DNA of 64,000 nucleotides from Coniferiporia sulphurascens. Lineage: Eukaryota; Basidiomycota; Agaricomycetes; Hymenochaetales; Hymenochaetaceae. The stretch is from NCBI GenBank assembly GCA_002794785.1, contig NBBA01000016.1:186001-250000 (forward strand), written 5' to 3'. This document shows positions 31,651 to 42,348 of this stretch, one piece after another (the first letter of the stretch is position 1; every line of letters begins with the position of its first letter). A model generated the notes under the pieces. It was given only the letters and a program-made list of their open reading frames with translations. It had not been told where the DNA came from and searched no databases. The position numbers and the translations under genes are program-made.

Positions 31651-34600
31651 ACAATCCCACTGGCATTAGCCTCCACTCTACTGGTGGCAGGCGACTTCAA
31701 CTGTCACCACCACTTCGTGGTCTGAACTCCTTGCCGCCCAGAAGGAGGACTTGAGGGCCCAACCCCTCGACAACTTCTTCTGGGAGCATGGCCTTGTGCA
31801 CCAGCCCACCTCCCGGACTCTGACTCATGGCCCATGGACAATCATTGATGGTGTCCAGTTGACATGATCTGGTCCCCCCCTGTGATAAACCCCGACACAA
31901 TCATAGATTAAGGCACCTCAACCACCTCCCCACTGTCTGACCATGCCATCCTGTGGTGGTCCTTGCCTTTTCAGCCCCCAGCTCCAGTCATTAAAACATG
32001 CCAGTTAGTTCTGGCCGACAGGGAAGAATGGTCCGACATCGCCTTTCCATTACTTGAAACTGCCTTTCACCTCCTGGTGGACAGCACCCTCACCCTTGAC
32101 AACAAAGCACATGCGGTGGTCGACTCTATGATCGCAGCCCTCGCACCCTTCACCAGACTCACCAAGCCATCCAAAACCGAGGTCCCCTGGTGGACTCCAA
32201 CATGTAAAGCCCTCCTCCAGGGGATCTCGATGGCCACCACCCCCCTCCAGCATTCAGCAGCCTGCCGTGCATTCAAACATGGTGTTCAGTCGGCCAAGCA
32301 GCAGTTTTATGCTGATCAAGCAGATCAAGCAGACACCTCCAATATCTGGAGCTGGGCCAAGCATGGCCTCAGCAACTGACCTACCCCAATCCCCTCGCTC
32401 AAAAAGCGCGATGGCACCTTCACCCAAACGGATGACAAGAAAGGTGAGCTTTTCCGCACTACTTTCTTTATGCCCCCGCCACCCCATCAAGCGGCCAACA
32501 CCCCACCGCCTCCCCCCCAACCAGCTGCCCTGCCCATACTCCTCTCAGAGCTCATGGGGGCACTGTCCGACACCTCCAACTTGTCAGCTCTGGCCTCTCG
32601 GGCATCGGCTACTGCCCCCTGAAATGGGTGGTGGACGCCTACCCTGACGAGATTCTCACCCTTTTCAATGACTGTCTATGCATGGGGCACCACCCCAAGT
32701 GCTGGTGGGCAGCAAAAGTGGTGATGCTCCAGAAGCCAAACAAGAAGGATCCCTTCTTGCTGAGATCATATCGGCCCATCACCCTCAAGGAGACCCTAGG
32801 GAAACTCCTTGAAAAGATCATAGCTAACCAGCTCCAATACCTCGCAAACATGAGGGATTGGCTGCCACCTAACCAATATGGGGGGCGTCAAGGACACTCT
32901 GTCTACAATGCCACCCAACACCTCCTACAGATTGCAGAGCACACCCACACCAAGGGCCATGTATGCTCAGTCCTCACAGTTGACATACAGGGTTTCTTCG
33001 ACTCCATTCACCTGCAACTCCTCCACCGGCAACTTTTGGACCTCCAGTGCCCACCCAACATGGCGGACTGGTGTCTGTCCTTTATGACGGATCGGCAGGT
33101 CACCATCGCCTTCGATGGCACCACCCTCCCAACAGCCCCGAAACCCGACCTCAGGACCCCACAAGGGTCCCCGGTATCCCCAATCCTCTCAACCATATTC
33201 ATGGGCATGGTCCTCCAGAAATTTCACCAAACCAGCACCACTGCTCTTGCATATGTCGATGACCACCTCCTAGTGTGCATAGGACCCAGCATGGCATCCA
33301 ACTGCCAACAACTGTCTAACACCTACCACCAACTCAACACCCACTTCAGTGCCATCAGTCTCAACATTGAAGCCACCAAAATGGAGTGCCTCCACTTTCA
33401 CCCACCCTGACGACGATCAGCTGCCTACACAAACTGGGACACTGCTGGGGTATGGGTAGCCCCCACCACACTAATCCGCCCTTCATCCCGCTCCACTGGC
33501 TAGGGATATGGTGGGACCCTGCCCTCACCTTCAAGGCCCATGTCAAGCACATGCATTCCAAAGGCCTCTCCACCCTCGCCGCCCTCCGCATCCTTGGCAA
33601 CACTGAATGCGGCATCTCGGCCCTTCTCCTCTGTTGGCTGTACACTGCCTGTGTATGCTCAGTCCTCACATGGGGCGCACCAGTGTGGTATCACAGCCAA
33701 CACCAAAAAACCTTAGTAAGCCACCTGCAGGCTGTGCAAAACACGGCATGCAGATGGATTCTAGGCATCTATAAAGGCGCCTCTCCCTTTTCTACAAACT
33801 TCCTTTGTTCCCTTCCCCCACTTTCCTATTATTTTGAATATGCTAAAACCCTTCACTCTCTGTGCCTCCAGCACACCCTGCACTCTGTCAGTAGAAAACA
33901 TTATTATAAAACCATAACTAACCATCCCTTTTCCACTTCTCTGCAGGTCCAGGTCCCTTGGGTTCAACTGGTCCCTGCATACACTCATCCCCCATGGATG
34001 GACCCTCTGGCATTCACCACTGGAAGAGTCTCTTTCGCCACCCCTATCACTCTGGTTAGTGAGGACACCTGTAAGGAATTCATGGTTGCTGCCCACTCCC
34101 TGAGCACCCTCCCCCACCTCCAGGTTTTCACTGACGGCTTGCACATGGGTTCGAAATCCGGATCAGCCATCTGCACCATGACGGGCCTCACCTGTTAAGC
34201 CTACTGATTAGGTAAGGCTTAATAAGCAATCGACGAGGATTGACTAAGTAAAACGAGGTAGAGATGAGACGATAATTGAGCAAGGGTTTCCCCAAGGACT
34301 AGTGGACTTGATAAACTGGTGACTGGTGACTTAATATCCTGTATAAGAGATAGTGAATGAGTAGGCTCTTATTGAATGAAGAGCACAAGCTTAAGGCTTA
34401 GTGCTCTGAAAGTGAGTTCTTATATACACATGTAGAAACTTATGGAATATGATGGAATGCTGACTGAGTGAAGACAAAGGTCAGTCAGCATGGAAGGGGA
34501 TAGAAACTGGTAGAAGAGTTTGACTGATCATGAGACTAGGATCAGTCAGTATACAAGTATGATTAGTCAGTGAAGATGACTAATGCTGATAAAGGTGATG

Positions 34601-35280
34601 AGTAAGGAAATTTGTAACATCACCCACCTCAAGTCATGCTGGCTTGCCTCCCCCACCTGTGCAACAGCCATGGATGCGGAAATATTCTCTCTTACATCTG
34701 CGCTGAGTTGGGCTGCACACCACCTATGGGAGCTCCTGCCTGTCGCATCTGACATCTTCTTCCTGTCAGATTTGCTGACGGCTCTCCACCTTATCTGCAC
34801 ATGGGTGCCAGTCCCAGGTGCCCATCTCCTCCACCAATGGAAGGCTGGGGTCCAGACTCTCTTGGACTCATACCCAGATCTCTCCATTCATTTTGTATGG
34901 TGCCCGGGCCACTCCGACATCCCAGGGAATGAATGGGCGGACCGCGAGGCGAAGTTCACAATGAACCTACCCCCATCCTCCCTCGCACCCTCCACCTCAG
35001 CACTGAAAGAGGCCATCATCAACACTCTTATGGAGTGCTGGTCCCTCTCACTCGCCCGACCCCTTGCCTCGACAGCCAACAAGTACCTTGCTGTCAATGG
35101 GATCCCCTCTCACCATCCCTGAAAGCTCATCACACAGTCAGTCAACCACCCTTGCCGGGAGCTCTCCGCAGTCGCCCAGGTTCTATGTCGTGCCGGTCCC
35201 TACGGGGGCTACTGGCTGAGTTTGACTCAGCCTACCAGCGCAGGCACGGCCTGATCTCACACTGCAGGTGGCACAACCAT
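31651..35280 (+). mobile_element. LINE copy 9, truncated at both ends
   Basis: It starts in the endonuclease directly after the tail of copy 8, runs through RT and RNase H and stops in the His/Cys-rich tail near 35,280, where unrelated sequence begins. An F2 solo LTR (34,193-34,619) splits the RNase H. No 3' UTR or tail is present. Confidence 0.83.
31651..35280 (+). pseudogene. LINE ORF2 of copy 9: partial endonuclease, RT, RNase H
   Basis: Endonuclease remnants (AGDFN, SDHAILWW) lie at 31,651-31,960. The RT leader and catalytic RT are at 32,628-33,410 with FFDSIHL, TPQGSPVSPILS and YVDDHLLVCIG near 33,255. The RT end and RNase H start are at 33,386-34,192 (VFTDG); the rest of RNase H is at 34,620-35,122 (AEIFSLTSAL, SDLLTAL, GHSDIPGNEWADREAK). 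There are several frameshifts and a TGA near 33,408. The catalytic YVDD is kept. Confidence 0.83.
34193..34619 (+). repeat. Solo LTR, family F2 (TGTTAAGCCTAC...TTTGTAACA)
   Basis: 427 bp with TG...CA ends and the target duplication TCACC at 34,188-34,192 and 34,620-34,624. Its first seven bases equal those of F1 but the rest differs, so it is a separate family. The LINE frame rejoins when it is removed. Confidence 0.92.
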
Positions 35281-35368
35281 CCTTCTTGTCCTCTTACCAC
35301 CACCAACTCTGGTGTTCACTGGGGGTTGTCTAGAGCAAGACCTAAAAGATGTGGATATTGTGACCACA

Positions 35369-36467
35369 ATGCACAAGTCTTGGGATGTGGAAAGTGACCT
35401 TAAGTTAGTGGAGTTCATTACCCATCCAGAACAGTGGAAGTGAACATACCAGACATTGGCCAAAGTGTGTACAGAGGTGAGTATATGTGATCATTTTTCT
35501 CATAAGCCTGCTTAGATAATTCCTTAGGCTTCGAAAATTGTATCCAAAAACAAAAGGACTCCACTTGAGTGTAAGAATCACTGGCAGAAAATATTCCGGC
35601 AGTATAAGGACTGCCAGAGGCTAATACATCACATGGGAGGTAGAGACCCCAATAACATTATCATTGACAATGCTGCCAGTACCAAAGACAATGACAACAT
35701 TAATGATGAGGAAGGTTCTATTGCCAGTGACAGTCAGAAGAATCAAGACATAAAGGATGCCAGAAATTGCTACAACCATAGCAATCTATACAAATTTAAG
35801 GACAGCCCCCTGTATCCTTTGATTGAGCCCATGTATGTTTTCCATGGATTACCAAACAACAAAGTAAACTTATGATACAATTTATGATTTCAGAGCCACT
35901 AAATGTGCAGATGTGGTCCACAGCATTGTCCTTAACACTGAGCAGACACACAGGGACATCAACAAGGACTTGAGCGATGACACCAGCAGCGACCTAAAGA
36001 AGAAGGGCTTGAAACACAAAAGAAGCACCACCACCAATGTCGTTGGTGAAGCTGTCCAATCATTCAATGATCGACACAAGGCTTCTGTTGTTCATGAGGA
36101 ACAGATCAATGCTCAAGATGAAGAGCGCCTAATCCTTGAGCACACTCATGAGATGTGACAGGCAGCAGCAAAAGAGCAAAGAATGAGGATCGAAAACGAA
36201 AGGAATGAACGTGAAGTCACAGCAGCATGCCTGAAGGAGAAGCACAAAGAGATTGAACTTATTTGCCTCAAGTGTGAAGAGGAGGAAATCACACTGAAAG
36301 TGGAGGAAGGGTGTCTACAGCTAAAGCACAAGGCAGATGAAGACCTATATATTAAGATGGAAAAGTATGAGAAATTTTGGTCTTCGGAAGATGCTTTTGA
36401 GCATGCATATGTGAAAAAATTGAAGGAGGAGATCATGGCAATGGAGAATCTCGGAGTCAAAACATAG
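35369..36467 (+). pseudogene. Harbinger-associated Myb/SANT-like DNA-binding protein
   Basis: Three exons (35,369-35,476; 35,528-35,832; 35,894-36,467) with GT-AG introns of 51 and 61 nt give 328 codons in one frame, interrupted by TGA at 35,441-35,443 and 36,156-36,158. The N terminus has the Trp-spaced Myb/SANT-like pattern (KSWDVESDLKLVEFI ... KNHWQKIFRQYKD). The middle is Asn/Asp-rich, and the C-terminal 100 residues are a strongly charged coiled coil rich in Glu and Lys. In PIF/Harbinger transposons such a protein helps the transposase into the nucleus and onto DNA. The nonsense codons may be CGA mutations; without them the gene would be complete. The start ATG is the first one preceding the SANT block. 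Confidence 0.75.
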
Positions 36468-36623
36468 GTATATGCTGTAGTCTGATTAGCTGGTGGACTG
36501 TATTATATTGGCACATGTAAATGTCTGAATAGCTACTCATACATAAGATCAAGCAACTGTTTTCTACGATGTAAGCTGGTTCTGTATAAATTACAATTGG
36601 GTCATGTTATTCACTCATATTTC

Positions 36624-38343
36624 TCACTGAGCTTCAGCAGCTGCATCCACCCTGTCAGCAGCAAAGAGATTATTATTCTCCTCCCCATCATAGTTTTTGA
36701 TCATGGCTGGATCACCACCAAGGTCAATAAGTATATTGTGAATAACCATGAGAGCTTTGATCACCAAGTAAATTGTTATTAGCTTGCTGCCAAACATAGA
36801 TCTAAGCGAGAGGAAGTGCCCCTTGAGCATCCCGAATGAATGCTCTACCTTGATCCACAGGCTCAACAAGCTGAAATTAAAATTGCACCACTGGTGTGCT
36901 TCTGCAGGATTGTTTGTGAGGTCATTGGCAGTAAATGGCCTTATTGTAAACTTTGTTAGTGGGTAGCCTAGTTAAAGTCCAATAGATACTGTCAGGAATC
37001 CCCTCATTTTTCAGATCATTTTCCATATTTTTACTTATTTTTCCTGTCATTATTCATCAACTTACTGCATTAGGATTCCTGACATACACACTCAGGATCA
37101 GCAATCACATGGTAGTTAGTAATCAGTCACCTGATGGATGCTTATAGGTACTATATAGTTGCACAGCCACGTTTCTGTTTGCTCTATATAAACCCCTCCT
37201 TTTCGCTGTAGCAAGGTTTCCCACTTTTGACCTCTTGTGGATTCCTTGCAGGTGAGTGTAGTAGACAATTGTTAGTTACTGAATATTGACTTGTGGATTC
37301 CCTGCAGTTGCAAGCACTCTATTGGTGGTTTGAAGTTTGCAGGTCTTGAGCTTAAATTGATTACTTGATCTCATCATTCATGCTGCAAGTTGTGACAGAT
37401 ACATTGTCTAGCACACATATACTAAGATCCAAAAATAAAATGAACCTTTATCTGCAAGTATGTATTCATTGTTTTTGAAATACTTCATTTTGTTGAACCA
37501 GATGGCAGACTCCCAGAAAACAGTTGTGTCCTGGACATTTCCAGGCCAACCTATCTCAAACGATGCAAAGTATGTGTTGTGATCACAAACAGCCTGCACA
37601 ACAACCTAAAAAAATTATGGGGGGAGTGCATTTAGCCAGGAACATGAGGGAGAGCATATATGTACAGTACTCACAGCATAGAACTTCTTTCCACACCAAT
37701 ATAATTCTCCATCCATGAGTGGCTTATTTGCAAGTGGAATCAATGACCCATCCACAATCCCAATACATCCAGGGAAACCAAAGTCCATCATAGCCATCTC
37801 GAGGGCAGCTCGGTACTGAGCATTTGGCCATGAAATGTAATGTGCTCATACCTGGCGAAACACTTCGACCACACGACCACAATACAGATAAACAGTGCCT
37901 TTGGCAATTGAAGCTGCTTCTGCCATTTTGATGGAGGGGACATTTCCATATTGAAGTAAAAAAACCACCAATTGATACCAAGGCGGGCACTGAGGCTTAT
38001 GCCCAGTCAAAACAAAGACATCACTGTCCTTGATGTTGTCATGAAGGCCTATGAAGTTCTGCCAATCCATTCTAAGAAAACATAAGCGACTAGGCAAATA
38101 TATTAAGAAGGTGTATGTGTACCTCATAAACACTTTGAACTGCCGGTCAGACGATGTATGCAACAGTTTAAACAAAAAATTGTCCGACCAAATGGCATTG
38201 TATGGCCCACATAAGGCAGTTTGCTTGGGCTGATGTACCATCCAGGCCACCAGAAGAGCTAAAAATTGCTCATCTGTGTCCTTTGCCTCGTTTAATAGTA
38301 GAGCAACAAGCTGGTCTTGATGCTCGGCTTCCTGTCTTTGCAT
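36624..38343 (-). CDS. PIF/Harbinger transposase (DDE superfamily), open frame
   Basis: Five exons (38,343-38,123; 38,071-37,852; 37,815-37,675; 37,605-37,446; 36,967-36,624) join into 361 uninterrupted codons. The introns are GT-AG, of 51, 36, 69 and 478 nt. The last is inflated by a solo LTR. The N-terminal part is helical. The catalytic core shows GIVDGS (first Asp), EIGWPGNVQDTTVF (second Asp), ADKGYPLT spliced across intron 4, and KVEHSFGMLKG (Glu). This is the DDE_Tnp_4 pattern. It would cut and paste the element with its SANT-like partner. It is the only large mobile-element protein in the window with no stop or frameshift in my model. The first ATG is at 38,343; an upstream exon cannot be excluded. 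Confidence 0.82.
36990..37397 (+). repeat. Solo LTR, family F3, inside a transposase intron
   Basis: 408 bp from TGTCAGGAATCCCC to TTGTGACA, flanked by GATAC at 36,985-36,989 and 37,398-37,402. It carries a TATA-like CTATATAAA near 37,185. The whole insertion lies within the fourth intron of the Harbinger transposase (36,968-37,445), so it does not alter the coding frame. Confidence 0.92.
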
Positions 38344-38888
38344 TTTCAAGGCTGAGGGATGTGTCTTACATTTCTGCTGTGTGTATGCTCAAATCAGGTG
38401 ACTTGTCACAACCAGAAAAATGATCACTGCTTCTTATTTGGAAGGAACAACAGAAAATTATGCATAAGCCAACTTTACATTTGTCTACTTTGGGAGACGC
38501 TCTAATCAAAATTTTCTAACTCCAATGTCTGCAATCTGTAAGAGCAGGTCATGAGCTGTTCTTATGGATTGCAGACATCTGTGCCCAAAAAGGAAAATGC
38601 CGGACCTCTGGGGTCCAATCCACTACCCCAATATCAACCCAGAACAATGGTACGTCCCTCTGCCATCTCTGCAATCATGTGTTAGCACTGAATTGAGACA
38701 GGCTAATGTTATGATATATGCATTTTTTGATTCATGTTTCATCTTTTATTATATAATGATGGATTAGTCATTAGGTATGCTTTGTCCAATCAGTAGTAAG
38801 CAGGCACAGATAGTTCTAGATCTATGACATCACAGTAGAAGGTTCTAGAGTGATGATGCTATATTGCATCAGTATGGTGACATATTGC
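38344..38888. other. No gene recognised
   Basis: A/T-rich spacer between the transposase start and the gypsy solo LTR. A plus-strand opening of 67 codons at 38,564-38,767 has no recognisable motif. The outer end of the Harbinger element should lie in this stretch. Confidence 0.5.
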
Positions 38889-39263
38889 TGTAAGCTTAGG
38901 GGCTCACCATGATCACCCAACACAAATCCAACATGGCCACTCTGCCCCGCTTGGCAGAGCCGATGCGTGGGAACACTGCTCGACACTGCCACATCCCAAC
39001 AAGCGGCGCCTATCAGCCGAAGTGCTGGAAGCCACTCCAATCCAACAGGTGGTACCGACATGCATGTCGGACTCGGCATGTGACCAGTCGGACTCATCGG
39101 CTTGGCACAGGAAGGATTGGAATTGGTGTGGACTGTACAGAACCATCATTACATAATGTTCCTGTTATTCCTGTCCACTTTCTGTACCTTTGTTGCCTCA
39201 GTCTATCTGACAGCAACAAAGGTGAGTAGTTATAGCATGGAATGTATGTAGTCTATCTGACAG

Positions 39264-40882
39264 TCTTAAAATCTACGCACATTGTGGTAGACGATGAGGT
39301 GCAGTGGTAGTAATCAGGCGAAGTGGGTTATCAGTGTAAACCAATGTATTTCTAGGGCGAGACCAGCTCCCCTTATATACATGTTCCGTGGGCTAGTACT
39401 ACTATAACTATCTAGCTCCTATATTCTATGGCATTATCGTTGCATTATCGTTCACTTAGTAAGGTGGTTGTTCATATGACCATGTACTATATTTATATTG
39501 TTCGTTATATTTATTTAATACTCCCCTTCAAACTTTTACTAGGCAGAGTAGACTTGTAAAATGTTTGATTAATTCTATCATTAGCGCTTTCATCTAAATT
39601 GTTGTCATCCACATCTTCCATGGCGCTATCGTGGTTTCCTATTGCGTCAAGGAAGTTGTTATATGAATAAATTGGGAATTCTCCCATGTCGAAGTCGTTG
39701 TCATCGATTTCGGTTATAAAGGCGGTTTCGCCTTGGCCTATTACAGCACTTAATTCGATTCGAGAGCTCGATGTGACGTTTGTTGCTGCTGCTGCTGCGG
39801 TATGTTTAGCCTGGGCCGCACTTGCCCCAGTCGATGTCGGTGCCGCTGATGCACCCGTTTCCTTCCCTTTTCCTTTGTCGTTGTTTGTGTCCTCTTTTTT
39901 CTTTTGAGCTGCCTTCGTCCATTCCGTCTTTGGCGCCCAGCAGTCTCGACTAAAGTGCCCTAGTTTGTTACAATTGTAGCACTTAATAATGTGTGATTGT
40001 TGGTTAGGGGAATATCCCCCTCGTCCTCGTCCTCGCATATATCCTCCACGGCCCCTATAGCCGCGACCTCATGGCTGTACTCCACAGCTAGAACCGTGTC
40101 CGTGGCCCCTGAAATAGGGGTGGTTCCGCTTGTCCTTGGGCAGGTGATTAGCTGCCGCTCCTGTCCTCTGGTGATTTTTACGCCACCCCTCGAAAGCATT
40201 TCTCAATGCCGTTAGTAGGAATTGAGGGGTTAGTTCAATTTCATCTTTGTCTGGATTCGTTTCGTTAATTGTTTTAATATATAACTCACTCTGTGTGAGT
40301 ACATATTGGTATTGTTCGGGCATTGCCCGCGTAATAGCCGATATGTATGTCGACTCTGAAACTTTTACCCCTTGGGCTATGAGTTCCTTGTATTTATTGC
40401 TGAGGTTATCGAGCATTCCATCGAAATGGCTGACATGACCTCTGATATCAAAAAGGGCAGCCTCATTAAAGCCCTTTGTAATTGTTGTCTGGGCGTTATA
40501 TCGTCTGTCAAGCACTTTGAGTAGCGCTGGAATATCTTTGTTAAAATTAAGATAATAAGCCAGTATTTTGTCGGGCATAGTGCACATAATGCCGTTATAT
40601 AAAGCATTTGATATACCAGTCTCTCCAGTTCCTGGGGAGTTAATGAGCAGGTTACTGTAACCTGCACTCTCGATTGCACTTTGGACTCTGTAGTTCCAGA
40701 GTTTGTAGTTTCTGTGCCCATCGAGTTTCTCAATTCCGTCGAAGAATTTCTGGAGTTCCGCGAGTTTAGTTGCCATACTCGGTTCATCTTCCTCGGTATC
40801 GTTACGTTATCATTCACTTAGTAAGGTGGTTGTTCATATGACCACGTACTATATTTATATTGTTCGTTATATTTATTTAATA
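39264..40882 (-). mobile_element. Internally deleted copia element
   Basis: 1,619 bp with the exact duplication GACAG at 39,259-39,263 and 40,883-40,887. It keeps the full 3' LTR (39,264-39,520), the polypurine tract, about 60 bp of the 3' coding end, and gag with part of the protease region, but only about 80 bp of the 5' LTR (40,803-40,882). Integrase, RT and RNase H are gone. It could at most move with help from a complete relative, and the 5' LTR loss makes even that unlikely. Confidence 0.9.
39590..40776 (-). pseudogene. gag of the deleted copia element
   Basis: 236 codons are open from 40,776 to 40,069 (gag core with PDKILAYYLNFNKDIPALL). After a frameshift the Arg/Gly-rich part (RGRGRGG), a CCHC knuckle (CYNCNKLGHFSRDC near 39,960) and the start of the protease linker follow to about 39,590. 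At that point the frame jumps into the 3' end of the element. Compared with the copy at 22,662-28,032 it has fewer stop codons, so it is a useful reference for reading that copy's TGA sites. Confidence 0.85.
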
Positions 40883-40962
40883 GACAGCAACAAAGACACC
40901 TTTGTCCTTTCTGTCTTAGGCTGAACTTCAGTGTCGCCAACTTCTGGTTGGCTTAAAATTGC

Positions 40963-41242
40963 ATAGTAATGGTGTCATGACTGTTTCACACTTCTGATTG
41001 GTAGTTTATTATAGATTTAACCTACCCTAAAGTAGTTGAATGTGTATAAGTAGCAACCAATGCAGACCTGGGGAACTCAGTTGAGTTCTCTTAGGATATC
41101 CACTATCACTGTGTGATCCCTCCTTGTCAACTTGTGTATCCCTCTCCTAAGTCATTTCACTGGTAGAACCTGTGCACCATGTTGGTGTATAGTGTTGCCC
41201 TAACAATGTGTGCACACATTGGGTGACCAATTCTTGACCTGT
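40963..41242. other. Repeat-derived sequence, no gene recognised
   Basis: The flank into which the gypsy element inserted. It contains a TATA-like GTATAAGTAG near 41,045 and sequence (41,205-41,242) that recurs inverted at about 50,050-50,095. It looks like part of an older LTR-type repeat. I see no open frame. Confidence 0.5.
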
Positions 41243-41247
41243 CACAG

Positions 41248-41841
41248 TGGAAGCCAACCAGGATATTAAATAAATATAATGAAACGATATAAATAACAGA
41301 TGGTCATATGAACAACCATCTTACTAAGTGAAGTGAACGATAATGCAATGATAACACCATACGAATAGGAGCTATGATAGATATAGTATACATAGCTCAC
41401 GGTAGATGTATATAAGGAGAGCTGGTCTCTACCATGAAATACATCGGTTTACGCTGATAACCCACTTCGCCTGATCCTCTACCACTGCACCTCATCGTCT
41501 ACCACAATGTGCGTAGATTTTAAGACAGGAGTTGGCAACACTAAAGTTCAGCCTAGGACAGAAAGGACAAAGGTATCTTTGTTGCTGTCAGATAGACTAC
41601 ATACATTCCATGCTATAACTACTCACCTTTGTTGCTGTCAGATAGACTGAGGCAACAAAGGCATGGAAAGTGAATGGGAATAGCAAGGGAATTATGTAAG
41701 CATAGATCTGTACAGTCCGGAGGAAATACAATCATGTGACCATCAGTCCGGTGCATCAGGTGACAGCCCGGTGCATCATGTGACTGACAACCCAGTGGTC
41801 TCCAACACATAGGCATCGGAGTAGTAAGCCCTGGGCTTACA
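41248..41841 (-). repeat. 3' LTR of the gypsy element, with a copia solo LTR inside
   Basis: On the plus strand TGGAAGCC...GGGCTTACA; 327 bp once the copia LTR and one duplication are removed. It carries an internal duplication of about 50 bp (around 41,585-41,635) that the 5' LTR lacks. Confidence 0.93.
41264..41525 (+). repeat. Solo copia LTR inside the gypsy 3' LTR
   Basis: 262 bp from TATTAAATAAATATAATG to TTTTAAGA with the duplication CAGGA at 41,259-41,263 and 41,526-41,530. The other gypsy LTR at 48,340-48,352 shows the empty site with a single CAGGA, which proves the insertion and its exact ends. Confidence 0.97.
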
Positions 41842-41855
41842 CCCCTCCCCCCTCT
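41842..41855 (-). promoter_or_regulatory. Polypurine tract of the gypsy element
   Basis: On the coding strand AGAGGGGGGAGGGG lies directly before the 3' LTR. It is the expected primer site for plus-strand synthesis. Confidence 0.82.
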
Positions 41856-41958
41856 AAAAAATTGTTCCCCCCTCCCAGGGGTGAGATGCAATAGGAAAAG
41901 GAAATAGGAAAGGAATTAAAAGGATGGGAGTGAGGAGGAAAATTGAAAGAAAAGAATT

Positions 41959-42348
41959 TTAAGCAGTCCGCCCCTGGCACTGCTCCCAAGCCTCTAAGAC
42001 AAGTGGGGCAGATTCCCGGAGCTCTGTCCAGGATTTCCACTCCTGTCCTTGGTTCCCCCAGCCTTTCCATCGGACTAGGAACTGAGTCCCCCGGCCCTGC
42101 TTGCATTCGTCCACAATTGAATCCACCTCAAATATGTTCCGGTCTTCATCCACTGGTCCTGGCTGAGCCAGTGCTCGTCCCGGAAATAAGGCATCATCAT
42201 TAGGAATGAAGCACCGGAGTTGGCTGGCATGGAACCCTGGGAAAGTCTGGTCTGAGTCCGGCAACTCCAGGGTGTACTCAGACTTCTCCGGGAACATGGC
42301 GGAAATAGTATACAGACCATCATAGTGGGGCATAAACTTTGCAACTCA
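41959..42348 (-). pseudogene. gypsy integrase C terminus with chromodomain
   Basis: After a TGA at 42,346-42,348 the frame continues with a GPF-like integrase C-terminal segment (MPHYDGLYTI ... FHASQLRCF) and a chromodomain: EVDSIVDECKQG, the tryptophan pair in FLVRWKGWG, and a C-terminal helix around SWTELRE. It ends at the TAA near 41,959. Chromodomains of this kind bind modified histone H3 and influence where the element integrates. Confidence 0.88.

Larger units (their letters stand above)
35281..38343. mobile_element. PIF/Harbinger DNA transposon (outer ends not defined)
   Basis: Two convergent spliced genes, a Myb/SANT-like protein (+) and a DDE transposase (-), form the usual two-gene Harbinger pair. 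I could not identify terminal inverted repeats or the 3-bp target duplication expected of this superfamily, so the outer limits are only approximate (from about 35,281 to between 38,343 and 38,880). A solo LTR has inserted into a transposase intron. Confidence 0.8.
38889..40957 (+). repeat. Solo gypsy LTR, split by the deleted copia element
   Basis: It starts TGTAAGC at 38,889 and ends TTGGCTTAAA at 40,957, with the 5-bp duplication ATTGC at 38,884-38,888 and 40,958-40,962. Without the nested copia copy (39,264-40,882 plus one duplication) it is about 445 bp. It is related to the LTRs of the gypsy element at 41,248 but lies in the opposite orientation and has diverged. Confidence 0.85.
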
